Shown here one piece after another: positions 41,476 to 50,351 of a stretch of 64,000 nt of DNA. Position 1 is the stretch's first letter, and the number at the start of each line of letters is the position of its first letter. The stretch is from NCBI GenBank assembly GCA_963824095.1, contig CAWGNS010000010.1, positions 124,001 to 188,000 on the forward strand. The letters run 5' to 3'. The notes under the pieces were generated by a model that did no database searches, was not told where the DNA came from, and saw nothing but the letters and a program-made list of their open reading frames with translations. Source of the DNA: JBBDWJ01 sp963824095. Its GTDB lineage: Bacteria > Acidobacteriota > Terriglobia > Bryobacterales > UBA6623. The position numbers and the translations under genes are program-made.

Positions 41476-43170
41476 ATGAGAACCGAGAGCAGCATGAGCC
41501 CTCGTAACAACCCCACGGATCGGTTGGCGCCGGCCAGGACGGCCGCCGGAGCTTCAACCTGGGCTCGCGGCGCGCGCCGCCGCTCGTCCGAGGGTGGCTT
41601 CGTCCTGATCACGCTGCTGTTCTTCACGGCGGCGCTGGCCTACATGCTGGTGCGGGCGATGCCGCGCACGGCGATGCAGGCGCAGCGCGTGCGTGAGGAG
41701 ACGCTGATCTACCGCGGCGAGCAGTACAAGCGCGCGGTGCAGCTCTATTTCCGTAAGTACAAGAAATACCCCGCCAAGATGGACGACCTGGAGGAAAGCG
41801 ACGGTATCCGCTTTCTGCGCCGGCGCTACAAAGACCCGCTCACCGGCGAAGACGAGTGGCGCCTGATCCACATGGGCAGCGATGGGCGCTTCAAAGACTC
41901 TTTGCTGTTCGACCAGGAAAAAGACGAAGACGACAAGAACAACCCCTACGCCCGCACGACGCGGCGCGGCGCGACGTCGGATGCGAGCTCATTCGCGGCC
42001 TCCAACGCTTTTCGTGGGGCCGACCTGGCGCGCGCCGAACGGCAGTCGGCGGCGTCCGACATTCCCGGGCAAGGCCCTTCGGCGGCGGACTACATGGCGG
42101 CCGGGCTGCAGGCGCCGGCGGATGGGTCGGCCGACGCGTCGGCGGACGGCGCGGCCCAAGGGCAGACTCAGCAGAACGGCAACATCCCTTACCCCAACTT
42201 CGCCGGAACTCTGCCCAGCCAGATTCCGTCGGCAACCGGGGCGGGGGCTCCGGTGAACCCCAACAGCCCTTATGGGACGGCCGCCGGCGCAATTCAGGCC
42301 GCACAAGCCAACCTGCCGGCGAATCAGCAGAGCTCCAGCCGGCTGCGGTTGAACCCGCGGCAGCGCCCGACGGGGCAGCCCAACATGATCGGCGGCATGC
42401 CGCAGGCGCCCGCGGCGGCTAACGTGCCCCCGGTCGGGTTTGGATCTTCGGCGGCTGGCCACTCGGCGGCGGACCTGATTCGCAATTTGCTGACCACGCC
42501 GCGGCCGGGCGGGCTGGCTGGCGTACGTGGGGTGCAGGGGGGCTCCGGGCAGAACCAGCGGCCCAGCTTCGCCGAGGGCATCGCCGGGGTGGCTTCGAAG
42601 GTGGAGCAGCGTGGTGTCAAGGTATACAACGAGCGCGAGTCGTACAACGAGTGGGAATTCGTGTACGACTACCGCCAGGACGCCTCGATGGCGGGCGTCA
42701 TGGGCGGCGCCGGGCAGGCCGGCAATATGAATGCGTCGCAGCCGGGGATCAATAGCGGCGGAACGCTGCAGATCGATCCGAGCCAGGCGGCGGCGCTGCC
42801 GGGCATGCCCGGGTACGCCGGTGCGGCGGGCGCGCAACCCGGGGCGGCGCAGCCGGCCGACGCGGCCAATCCTTATCAGCAGGGCGTGCCGGCCGTGCCG
42901 GGTACGTCTCCGTATGACCCGGCTTCGGGGGCCTATCCGCAGCCGGCCCAGGCAGGCGCCACTCCGGCGGCGAGCGGGTCGAAACGCAATTCGCGGGGAC
43001 GGATTCCGCTGCCGCCTCTGCCGGGCCAGTCGATCTATCCGACCGGCAATCAGCCGATTCCGGGCCAACCGGGCCAGAACTCGCCCTACGGGGTTTTGAC
43101 CCAGCCGGGGACCACCCAGGACCCCAACCAGACCGCTAACCCGCAGGACGGCACGCAACAGCAGCCATAG
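41476..43170 (+). CDS. Pseudopilin-like protein with a long Pro/Gly/Gln-rich tail
   Basis: A 564-residue protein. Residues about 41-65 (GGFVLITLLFFTAALAYMLV) resemble a prepilin signal cleaved after Gly, but the Glu at mature position 5 is replaced (F-V-L-I-T). The pseudopilin-like head follows: AVQLYFRKYKKYPAKMDDLE, RRRYKDPLTGEDEWRL, as in GspG-type heads. From about residue 150 on the protein is low-complexity, rich in Ala, Gly, Pro, Gln and Asn, interrupted by a conserved-looking patch VYNERESYNEWEFVYDYR near 380-400. It ends the secretion cluster. The tail is unusual and its role unknown. Confidence 0.7.
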   Translation: MRTESSMSPRNNPTDRLAPARTAAGASTWARGARRRSSEGGFVLITLLFFTAALAYMLVRAMPRTAMQAQRVREETLIYRGEQYKRAVQLYFRKYKKYPAKMDDLEESDGIRFLRRRYKDPLTGEDEWRLIHMGSDGRFKDSLLFDQEKDEDDKNNPYARTTRRGATSDASSFAASNAFRGADLARAERQSAASDIPGQGPSAADYMAAGLQAPADGSADASADGAAQGQTQQNGNIPYPNFAGTLPSQIPSATGAGAPVNPNSPYGTAAGAIQAAQANLPANQQSSSRLRLNPRQRPTGQPNMIGGMPQAPAAANVPPVGFGSSAAGHSAADLIRNLLTTPRPGGLAGVRGVQGGSGQNQRPSFAEGIAGVASKVEQRGVKVYNERESYNEWEFVYDYRQDASMAGVMGGAGQAGNMNASQPGINSGGTLQIDPSQAAALPGMPGYAGAAGAQPGAAQPADAANPYQQGVPAVPGTSPYDPASGAYPQPAQAGATPAASGSKRNSRGRIPLPPLPGQSIYPTGNQPIPGQPGQNSPYGVLTQPGTTQDPNQTANPQDGTQQQP

Positions 43171-43197
43171 CTTTCTCCGGACCACCGCGGTTGCCCT

Positions 43198-43415
43198 GTA
43201 GCGCAGAGCTGGTGTTTTTCCAGACCTGCGGCTTTAGCAGACCCCCGGGATCCTTAGTCCCTGGGTTCCTTTGCCCCTCCGGTTCTTATGCCCTTCCGGT
43301 TCCTTGGCCCGGCATTTCCCATGCCGAGGTTCCAGATTCGCTGGCGTGCTTTGTGGCTTTTGGCGGGTTCGCGCCGGCCGCAGGTCTGGGGAAAGCACCA
43401 GCCCCGCGCTACGGG
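43198..43415. repeat. 218-base palindromic unit (GTAGCGCAG...CCTGCGGC ends)
   Basis: GTAGCGCAGAGCTGGTG...CCAGACCTGCGGC (43198-43232) and its inverse GCCGCAGGTCTGG...CCAGCCCCGCGCTACGG (43377-43415) bound a unit with CCGGTTCC-like internal wording. A further copy pair is at 45553-45673. Confidence 0.65.
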
Positions 43416-43516
43416 GGTAAGGGCTTCTGCGTTTTGGGCGAGATGCGTGGCATTCGCAAAATTGGTGACAGACGGGGGCTGGGCCTACCCAGGCGGTTGT
43501 GGGGTTGGCCCGGTGT

Positions 43517-43545
43517 TTGGGCAGGCCGGAGCCCTGCCCCACTGG
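43517..43545. repeat. GGCAGGCC-type palindrome
   Basis: One of five copies of GGGCAGGCCGGAG(G/C)CCTGCC followed by CCACTGG. It lies 7 bases beyond the stop of the minus-strand gene at 43552, in position to act as its terminator. Confidence 0.6.
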
Positions 43546-43551
43546 GTGCGT

Positions 43552-44001
43552 TTATTTGCTCCGCTGGTCTTGGACGGTAAGCGCGGCGAAGCCTCCGGCG
43601 GCTCCCAGGTTGAGCAGGCTGTAGTCTTTGTCGTGCTGGCCGTCGCGGTTGGTGAGGAACTCGAAGGCCAGCAGGCCTCCGCTGATTCCCAGGCTGAGGG
43701 CGCGCGTTGAGTTCGGCGACGCCGAGCCGGCCCGCGATTGCGAATAGATGATCGCCGAGCCGATGGCGGCGAAGCTCGATGCTACAAACCAGCGCTGCCA
43801 GCGCCGGCCGTGTTGGAGGGTTTCGACCTTGGTTCGATAGTCGACCCATGGTTTGCGGTAGGTCGGGTACTCCTGGGCCGGCGTCAGGGCCTTGTCTTCC
43901 CGCCATGGGAAGCGCTCGACCGGCGATTGCGCCAGAGCGGCGCTGGTCAGCAGCACAAGCAGCAAGGGCAGCAACGGCAGCAACGGGATCTTTCGTTTCA
44001 T
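43552..44001 (-). CDS. Exported hypothetical protein, 149 aa
   Basis: Starts MKRKIPLLPLLPLLLVLLTS with a signal peptide ending AALA|QSP. The mature part contains YRKPWVDYRTKVETLQHGRR, a hydrophobic segment (WFVASSFAAIGSAIIYSQ) and a glycine-rich segment (GISGGLLAFEFL). Possibly a small periplasmic or membrane-associated protein. No family is recognised. It is monocistronic, convergent with the secretion cluster. Confidence 0.55.
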   Translation of the reverse strand: MKRKIPLLPLLPLLLVLLTSAALAQSPVERFPWREDKALTPAQEYPTYRKPWVDYRTKVETLQHGRRWQRWFVASSFAAIGSAIIYSQSRAGSASPNSTRALSLGISGGLLAFEFLTNRDGQHDKDYSLLNLGAAGGFAALTVQDQRSK

Positions 44002-44066
44002 CGGTGAATGACCTCTGGTAGAGGGATCGGCGGATTCGGGTGGATTCTGAAGAGTGCGGGTGATGT

Positions 44067-44174
44067 GGGGAGAGGGGAGAGGGGAGAGGGAAGAGGGAAG
44101 AGAGGGAAGAAGGAAGACGGGGCTTGGTTGGTGGTTCTGGCGGCCCGCACCCTTCCGGGTGCGGCTCTGTTTTC
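44067..44174. repeat. Purine-rich GGGAGA tract and a GCGGCTCTG half-unit
   Basis: 44067-44122 is an almost pure purine run on the plus strand with repeated GGGGAGA and GGGAAGA. 44141-44174 is a hairpin CGGCCCGCACCC...GGGTGCGGCTCTG of the CAGAGCCGC family. Both lie in the gap 44002-44227. Confidence 0.55.
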
Positions 44175-44227
44175 GTGCTTCGAGAGGTTTGGTGCGGGAT
44201 GTTGGGGCGGGGATGGCTGGCGGGGCT

Positions 44228-45472
44228 TTAGCTCCAGTAGGTTTCGCCTGCGGCCAGGTGGGCTTTGACGACTTCGGGGTTGAGCTCGATGCCGAGGCCG
44301 GGCTTGTCGGGCACGCGGATGTGGCTGTCTTCGACGATCGGACGATCGTGGAGGATCACGTCGTCCATCCAGTCGCGCTTGCCGACCACGGTTTCCAACG
44401 CCAGGTAGTCGCGCACCGCCGCCGCCAGCGAAACCGTCGCCATCGTGCACACGACACTGCCGGTGTTGTGATTGCACAAGGGCAGATAGAACAGGTCGGC
44501 CAAGTCGGCGATTTTCTTGGTTTCGAGCAGACCTCCGGTGTTGCGGATATCGGGGTTCAGAATGTCGACGGCGTGGTGGATGATGAAATCCTTGAAGCCG
44601 TGCCGCCGTGCCAGGTTTTCGCCGGTGCAGATGGGGACCTCGCTGTTTTCCACCAGACGGCGCCAACTGTCGGCGTAGTCGGGCGGCAGGGGATCTTCGA
44701 GAAACAGCGGCTGGATGGGCTCGATGGCTTCGGCGAGCTGAATCGAAGTGCGCAGATCGTACTCCCAGTGGCAGTGCACGATGATGTCCTGCTCCCAGCC
44801 GAGCGCCTCGCGGCAATTCTCATAGCCGCGGCGAACCTGGCGCAGCTCTTCGCTGGTGAGCAGGCGGTTGGCGAGGTCGCGGGCGCCGTCGGCGGCGGGG
44901 TCGCTGTGGGTCAGGCCGAACTTCGCGCAACTGAAGCCGGAGGGATCTTCCTTGCGCTGCTGCGCCCACTCGCGGCAGGAAGCCTTGTCGAGCCAGTCGC
45001 GCGGGCCGCCGTGATTGTAGACGCGCACGCGGTCGCGGAAGCGGCCGCCGAGCAGCGTCGAGGCCGGCACCCCGAGAATCTTGCCCGCCAGGTCCCACAA
45101 GGCGATTTCGATGCCGCTGGCGGCGCGGATCAGCATGTGCGCCGAGCCGTCGGTGCGCTGCCCCAGTTGGGTGTAGAGGGCGTCGATCTCCAGCGGATCT
45201 TTGCCGAGCAACTCCGGCCGCAGCGCCAGGATCTGTTCCTTGACGCCGACGCCCGGGTTGCCGTAGCCCTCGCCGATGCCATAGACGCCGGCGTCGGTAT
45301 CGATTTTGACCAGCGAGTAGTTGCGCGGGCCCTGCAGCATCATCACCTGGATGTCGGTGATCTTGACACGGCCTTTTTCCGAAGCCGCCCGGGCCCGGTA
45401 GCGCGAGAGCCAGGGCGCGGCGGAGACCGCGGCCAACGCTCGAAGGAACTCGCGGCGGCTGGGGGGCTTCAT
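44228..45472 (-). CDS. Tat-exported enolase-superfamily enzyme (mandelate racemase/galactonate dehydratase-like)
   Basis: About 414 residues. A Tat signal (SRREFLRALAAVSAAPWLSR) precedes the MR_MLE N-terminal cap (KITDIQVMMLQGPRNYSLVK, GVYGIGEGYGNPG) and the barrel: GIEIALWDLAGKILGVPAST, the Lys region SCAKFGL, metal-site strands VHCHWEYD, LFLEDPLPPDY and ICTGENLA, and a late His in LPLCNHNTGS. The D/E/E triad and the His are arranged as in sugar-acid dehydratases such as galactonate dehydratase; the substrate is inferred only. Export by Tat is unusual for this family but common in this group of bacteria. ATG 45472 starts at the signal. Confidence 0.87.
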   Translation of the reverse strand: MKPPSRREFLRALAAVSAAPWLSRYRARAASEKGRVKITDIQVMMLQGPRNYSLVKIDTDAGVYGIGEGYGNPGVGVKEQILALRPELLGKDPLEIDALYTQLGQRTDGSAHMLIRAASGIEIALWDLAGKILGVPASTLLGGRFRDRVRVYNHGGPRDWLDKASCREWAQQRKEDPSGFSCAKFGLTHSDPAADGARDLANRLLTSEELRQVRRGYENCREALGWEQDIIVHCHWEYDLRTSIQLAEAIEPIQPLFLEDPLPPDYADSWRRLVENSEVPICTGENLARRHGFKDFIIHHAVDILNPDIRNTGGLLETKKIADLADLFYLPLCNHNTGSVVCTMATVSLAAAVRDYLALETVVGKRDWMDDVILHDRPIVEDSHIRVPDKPGLGIELNPEVVKAHLAAGETYWS

Positions 45473-45552
45473 GGCTGGGTTCTCCCTGGGAAAGGCGATG
45501 GTTTTCGCGACGGCGGAAATGAGCCGCCCGTAATGTAACACGTACGGTTGGC

Positions 45553-45747
45553 GCCCGTAGCGCAGGGCTGGCGTCTTGCCAGACCTGCGGCATTTCACCA
45601 AACCTTCCCGCCTTCCAATAAACCCAATTTCGTATGAAAGGCCGCAGGTCTCTTCGAGCCCTGCGCTGCGGGGCTTGTTGAGGTGGAGCTTGGTTTGGGT
45701 GCAGGGTGGACGCTTGGTTTGGGCAGGCCGGAGGCCTGCCCCACTGG
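45553..45747. repeat. Palindromic unit plus GGCAGGCC element upstream of glgP
   Basis: GTAGCGCAGGGCTGGCG...CCAGACCTGCGGC (45553-45591) and the inverse GCCGCAGGTCTC...CCCTGCGCTGCGG (45641-45673) bound a 121-base unit. 45719-45747 is the fifth GGCAGGCCGGAGGCCTGCC copy. They fill the gap 45473-45828 between divergent genes; no gene is seen. Confidence 0.65.
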
Positions 45748-45828
45748 ATGAAACACAGGCTTGGGCGAATCCAACGATAATGTTGAGATGGGTCTGGGGG
45801 CAGTCCCCTTCCGCTCAAACAACCAACC

Positions 45829-48309
45829 ATGCCGACGATCTCTCCTTCTCCCATTGCCGCCAACGCCGAAGAGCTTGCCGCTTCGATCGAAGACTACCTG
45901 CGCTACACCTTCGGCGTGCGGCCCAAGGAAGCTTCCGAACAGCATTTCTTTCGGGCCTGCGCGTTGGCGGTGCGCGAGCTGATGCTCGAGCGGATGTTCG
46001 AGACCGAGCGGCGCTACCACGAGGCCGACGCCAAGCGCGTCTACTACCTGTCGATGGAGTTTCTGATCGGCCGCTCGCTGCGCAACAACCTGCTGAGCCT
46101 GGGCATTCTCGACCCGGTTTCGGCCGCCTTGCGCAAGCTGGGGATGCCGCTCGAACGTGTCGAGTCGCAGGAGGCCGACGCGGCGTTGGGAAACGGCGGG
46201 TTGGGGCGGCTGGCAGCCTGCTTTCTCGATTCGCTGGCGAGCCTCGACATGCCCGGCTACGGCTGCGGCCTGCTCTACGATTACGGGCTGTTCCGGCAGG
46301 AGATCCAGGATGGCCAGCAGGTCGAGCGGCCCGATCAGTGGCTGGGCCGCGATTCGCCCTGGGTCATCGAGCGCGCCAGCGAGCCGTTCGTAGTGCCGGT
46401 CTACGGCCGCGTCGAGCATGGCCGCGACCCGCGCGGGACTTACAACCCGATGTGGCTCGACTGGAAGGTGATGCTGGGAGTGCCCTACGACATGCCGATC
46501 GCCGGCTACGACGGCAATACGGTCAATCGCCTGCGGTTGTTCCAGGCCCGCTCCTCCGAAGAGTTCGACATCGATATCTTCCAGCAGGGCGACTATATCC
46601 AGGCGGTGGAAGAGAAGATTCGCTCCGAGACGGTTTCGAAGGTGCTCTACCCGTCCGAGAACGTGCGGGCCGGCCGGCAACTGCGTCTGGTGCAGGAATA
46701 TTTTCTGGTGGCCTGCGCCGTGCGCGATCTGTTTCGCCGCTTTCATCGCAAGCACCACGACGTGCGCGATCTGCCGTCGAAGGTCGCCGTCCACCTCAAC
46801 GACACGCACCCGGCGCTGGCGATCGCCGAGCTGATGCGGCTGCTGGTGGACGAAAACGACATCCCCTGGGACGAGGCCTGGGAACTGACCCAGGCCACCT
46901 GCGCCTATACCAATCACACGCTGCTGCCCGAGGCGCTCGAAAAATGGCCGGTGGCGATGCTCGAGCAGACGCTGCCGCGCCATTTGCAGATCATCTACGA
47001 GATCAACCGCATTTTCCTGGAGCAGGTGCGCCGGAAATGGCCCAACGACCTGGGGCGGGTGCGGCGGCTGTCGCTGGTTGAGGAGGAGCCGCAGAAAGCG
47101 GTCCGCATGGCGAACCTGGCGATGACCGGCAGCCACTCGGTCAACGGCGTGGCGGCGCTCCACACGCGGCTGATCCAGAAAACCCTGGCGCCCGATTTCC
47201 ACGACATGTGGCCGGAGCGCTTCAACAACAAGACCAACGGCGTGACGCACCGCCGTTGGCTGCTCTACTGCAACCCCTCGCTGTGCCGGCTGTTGCTGGA
47301 AGCGATTGGAGACGTCTGGATCCGCGAACCCGAGCGCCTGCTCGACCTGGAACCCTTTGCAGACGACGCTGCCTTCCAGCAGAAGTTTCTGCAAGCCAAA
47401 CGCGTCAATAAACAGATGCTGGGAGCGCGCATCTTCGAAAATACCTGGCGCATGCCCGATCCGTCTTCGCTGTTCGACATCCAGGTCAAGCGCATTCACG
47501 AGTACAAGCGCCAGCTACTGTCCGTGCTGCACATCATCCACGCCTACCTGCAACTGGTGGAGGATGGCGTCGAGCCGGCGGTGCCGCGCACGTTCGTGTT
47601 CGCGGGCAAGGCTGCCCCCGGTTATTTTCTGGCGAAACTGATCATCAAGATGATCCACGACGTGGCCCTGGTGGTGAACCAGGATCCGCGCACCGAAGGG
47701 AAAATGCACGTCGTATTTCTTCCCGACTTCAAGGTATCCCTGGGTGAATTAATCTACCCAGCGGCGGAATTAAGCGAGCAGATTTCCACCGCCGGCAAGG
47801 AAGCCTCGGGCACCGGCAACATGAAGTTCATGCTCAACGGCGCCCTGACGATCGGCACCCTCGACGGCGCCAACGTCGAAATCCAGGAAGCGGTCGGCCC
47901 CGAGAATATCTACATCTTCGGCCTGACCGCCGACCAGATTCTGCTGATGCAGCAGCAGCTCTCCTACAATCCGTGGGACTTCTATCACCGCAGCCCGCTG
48001 ATCCGGCGCGTCATGGACTCCATTCGCGACAACCGCTTTTCTCCTAAGCAACCCGGACTGTTCCGTCCCATCTACGACCGCATCCTTTATCAGGGAGATC
48101 CCTACTTTCATCTGGCGGACCTGGAGGACTACATTCGTACGCAGGAGCAGGTTTCGGCCGACTACCAGGACGCGGCCGGCTGGACTCGCAAGGCCATCTT
48201 GAACATTGCGCGGGGGGGCGGATTTTCGAGCGACCGCGCCGTGCGGCAGTACGCGCGGGAGATCTGGGACATCCGGACCTGGCCGCCGGCGCCGGACGCG
48301 ACGCGCTAG
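45829..48309 (+). CDS. glgP: Glycogen/maltodextrin phosphorylase
   Basis: Releases glucose 1-phosphate from glycogen or maltodextrin using phosphate and PLP. The 826-residue protein matches the GlgP/MalP length and order: RVYYLSMEFLIGRSLRNNLL, ALGNGGLGRLAACFLDSLAS, YNPMWLDWKVMLGVPYDMPI, VAVHLNDTHPALAIAELMRL, RFNNKTNGVTHRRWLLYCNP, VKRIHEYKRQLLSVLHIIHA, KVSLGELIYPAAELSEQIS-type strand, and the PLP Lys in EASGTGNMKFMLNGALTIG. The ATG at 45829 lies downstream of the repeat unit. No other glycogen gene is adjacent. Confidence 0.97.
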   Translation: MPTISPSPIAANAEELAASIEDYLRYTFGVRPKEASEQHFFRACALAVRELMLERMFETERRYHEADAKRVYYLSMEFLIGRSLRNNLLSLGILDPVSAALRKLGMPLERVESQEADAALGNGGLGRLAACFLDSLASLDMPGYGCGLLYDYGLFRQEIQDGQQVERPDQWLGRDSPWVIERASEPFVVPVYGRVEHGRDPRGTYNPMWLDWKVMLGVPYDMPIAGYDGNTVNRLRLFQARSSEEFDIDIFQQGDYIQAVEEKIRSETVSKVLYPSENVRAGRQLRLVQEYFLVACAVRDLFRRFHRKHHDVRDLPSKVAVHLNDTHPALAIAELMRLLVDENDIPWDEAWELTQATCAYTNHTLLPEALEKWPVAMLEQTLPRHLQIIYEINRIFLEQVRRKWPNDLGRVRRLSLVEEEPQKAVRMANLAMTGSHSVNGVAALHTRLIQKTLAPDFHDMWPERFNNKTNGVTHRRWLLYCNPSLCRLLLEAIGDVWIREPERLLDLEPFADDAAFQQKFLQAKRVNKQMLGARIFENTWRMPDPSSLFDIQVKRIHEYKRQLLSVLHIIHAYLQLVEDGVEPAVPRTFVFAGKAAPGYFLAKLIIKMIHDVALVVNQDPRTEGKMHVVFLPDFKVSLGELIYPAAELSEQISTAGKEASGTGNMKFMLNGALTIGTLDGANVEIQEAVGPENIYIFGLTADQILLMQQQLSYNPWDFYHRSPLIRRVMDSIRDNRFSPKQPGLFRPIYDRILYQGDPYFHLADLEDYIRTQEQVSADYQDAAGWTRKAILNIARGGGFSSDRAVRQYAREIWDIRTWPPAPDATR

Positions 48310-48434
48310 CCGGGCGGGAGCCGCCAGCCGGTCCGGGGGCCGCTTCGCGGCAATGTCCTGTCGCCTGGCGGCCCGGAATGGCCCGCGGCCGCGGCGGCCT
48401 GGTTGCCGCAGCGGAAATTGGAAAGGGACGTTGA

Positions 48435-48806
48435 ATGCAAATCGTGCACCGGACTGAGGGGGATGTGTTGATCGTCGAAGTGCTCGACGCGCGGCTGGCT
48501 ACCAACGCGGCGCAAGACTTCGGCGAGCAACTCGCGCACCTGATCGGGTTGGGCCATCAGCGCGTCGTGTTGAACCTCGACCGCGTCCGCTTTATCGATA
48601 GCAGCGGCCTGGGCATCATCGTGATGCTGCAGCGCCGCCTCACCGACGGCGGCGAGATCGCGATCGTCAGCGCTCAGGAGGCGGTGCTCAACATGCTCAA
48701 GCTGACGCGAATGACCAAAATTTTCCGTATTTTTGGCGATGAAGGCCAGGCGGTGGCGGCGCTGAGCGAGGCGGCCGGCCCCGCGGCTGTTTCGGGCGGC
48801 AAGTAA
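48435..48806 (+). CDS. STAS-domain anti-sigma-factor antagonist
   Basis: A 123-residue single STAS domain: VLIVEVLDARLATNAAQDFG, RVVLNLDRVRFIDSSGLGII with the phosphorylatable Ser in DSSGLG, and MLKLTRMTKIFRIFGDE. The SpoIIAA/RsbV type binds a kinase anti-sigma factor when unphosphorylated, releasing a sigma factor. A partner kinase is not in the window. GGGACG about four bases before the ATG is only a weak ribosome-binding site. It follows glgP by 125 bases. Confidence 0.92.
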   Translation: MQIVHRTEGDVLIVEVLDARLATNAAQDFGEQLAHLIGLGHQRVVLNLDRVRFIDSSGLGIIVMLQRRLTDGGEIAIVSAQEAVLNMLKLTRMTKIFRIFGDEGQAVAALSEAAGPAAVSGGK

Positions 48807-48948
48807 GGTCTTTACCTCTCTCCGGCGCAGTGGCGCCGGACGGGTTGGGCACGAAGCGCCGCCAGGAATGCGGGGGGGGCAGCAGGCCCCAAGCGCCCCG
48901 GTCCCGCCGCGCGGAGAGCCCTCCCTTGGCGCACTCGCCCGGGGTGGA

Positions 48949-49284
48949 TCAGCCTCGGTCGTCGGGTCCCACCCAGCCTTTGGTGCTCTCGCGAAAGGCC
49001 GCGCCGACCATCCAGCCGCTGGCATCCTGTTGCCGCCAACGGATCTCCGCCTGCACCGAAAACGCATCGGGATCGAGGTCGCTCAGCTTGATGCGGAACG
49101 GATACACTTTTTCATTCTCCAGCGAATGGCCGACCGTAAAGCACATGCCGCCAAAAGACAGGTTCAACAGCCGGCAAGGTTCGAGTTCGCCGCTTGGACC
49201 GCCCGCGGAGATCAGCCAAAGTTCCGAAGGGGCGATCGACATGTCGAACCGCGTATGGCGTCGACGATCACCAGATTGATCCAT
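48949..49284 (-). CDS. PilZ-domain protein, 111 aa
   Basis: A single PilZ domain: SGDRRRHTRFDMSI carries the RxxxR c-di-GMP motif (R-R-H-T-R), later RLLNLSFGGMCFTVGHSLEN carries the (D/N)xSxxG-like motif (N-L-S-F-G-G), and the last strands read FSVQAEIRWRQQDASGWMVG. It should bind cyclic di-GMP and could report to the pilus/secretion apparatus encoded upstream, which is inferred. ATG 49284 is chosen because the longer in-frame extension (to 49737) looks noncoding. Confidence 0.85.
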   Translation of the reverse strand: MDQSGDRRRHTRFDMSIAPSELWLISAGGPSGELEPCRLLNLSFGGMCFTVGHSLENEKVYPFRIKLSDLDPDAFSVQAEIRWRQQDASGWMVGAAFRESTKGWVGPDDRG

Positions 49285-50351
49285 GTTTTGTGACACGGGG
49301 CGACTGCCCGACAGGCTGCGGCCGCAGCCGCAAACCTGGAAACGACCCACGGGGTAAAAGCGCCACTTCGAACCGCTGCGGGCGCCGCAAGATTGTGGCC
49401 AATGCAGCGACCCGAGCCGGCCGCTGCTCCGAGCTTGTCGAAACCGTCCCCCCCGGTGCTCCCGCAAAAACGCTTCAAAAAACGAGAGCCGCCCGTGTTC
49501 GCATCTTCTCGACGTACTGAGCGAATCACCGGACGGATGCCGCCCTCGAGAGTGGCCGCCTGTTCTCCCGGCGATCTCCGGAACAAGCTCCGCCCTCAAG
49601 AAGCTTCGACACAGATGATAGCGAAAAATCATTCCAGCAGCTACGGCGCGAACGATAAATTGAACGCAAATTGTGGCCGCGAGCCTACTCAAACAGGCTC
49701 GTAATGGGTGGAATCGAGCCCCCCCGGGTGGCCCCAATAGTCAGCGGCGTATTCCGATATACCTTTCGACAATCCAGTCGGGTTGCCAGCGGTCGGGTGG
49801 CCTCTCGTGTTCGGTCAGACCGATCTCGAGTGGTTTCGGGTCGTCGGCGCCGAGCCGTTGCGTGTCCCCGAAGCGTTGCTGCCAGTCGCCGAGCAAGCTG
49901 ATCTCCGGGCCGGTCCCTCCAGCGGACCCGATAGCTCCTGCCGCCCCGGCAATGCCCGTCGATCTGGCCGCGCCGGTAGCCCCGCAGGACCCACAATCAG
50001 CGCGGCGCCGGCCTGAGCTCCGCTCGGCCAATCTAGTCTTGGTCCTGGCCGTGGCTTTGGCCCGCGGCTACGCTGAGACTTGGTTCGGGCGCGGATCCAT
50101 TGCGGCCCTACCCGCCGGGCCGTTCTGAATCCGGATGGCAACGAAGGCGGGAAACCGTGAGACAAGCGGCGGGTTGGACGGCTACAATATCGTGAGTGAG
50201 GACAACACCGGCCCTGGCGGGCGCCACGAGCGCCCGGAGCGGCCCAAACGTCCCGCGATAAGGGTTGAACCAAGGCCGCGGCCAGCCACCCGCGACCGGA
50301 CATCGAGCAAAAGCAGCCGCAAGCTCAACCTAACCAACTGAATCGAAAAGA
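49285..50351. other. Gene-poor stretch before tRNA-Leu
   Basis: About 1.07 kb in which I cannot support a gene. Several open frames overlap in all directions, as expected of very GC-rich DNA. The most protein-like (minus strand, 49741-50031, ending DWIVERYIGIRR) has only a TTG start and no ribosome-binding site. Confidence 0.4.

Noticed and set aside
45595..47499. 634-codon minus-strand frame
   Set aside because: Antisense of glgP, whose motifs are unmistakable.
48949..49737. N-terminal extension of the PilZ protein by 151 codons
   Set aside because: The extension is Arg/Gly/Ser-rich without domain pattern, and the PilZ motif RRRHTR lies just after ATG 49284 as usual for stand-alone PilZ proteins.
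49741..50031. Minus-strand frame ending DWIVERYIGIRR
   Set aside because: Somewhat protein-like, but it has only a TTG start, no ribosome-binding site and overlaps other equally open frames.
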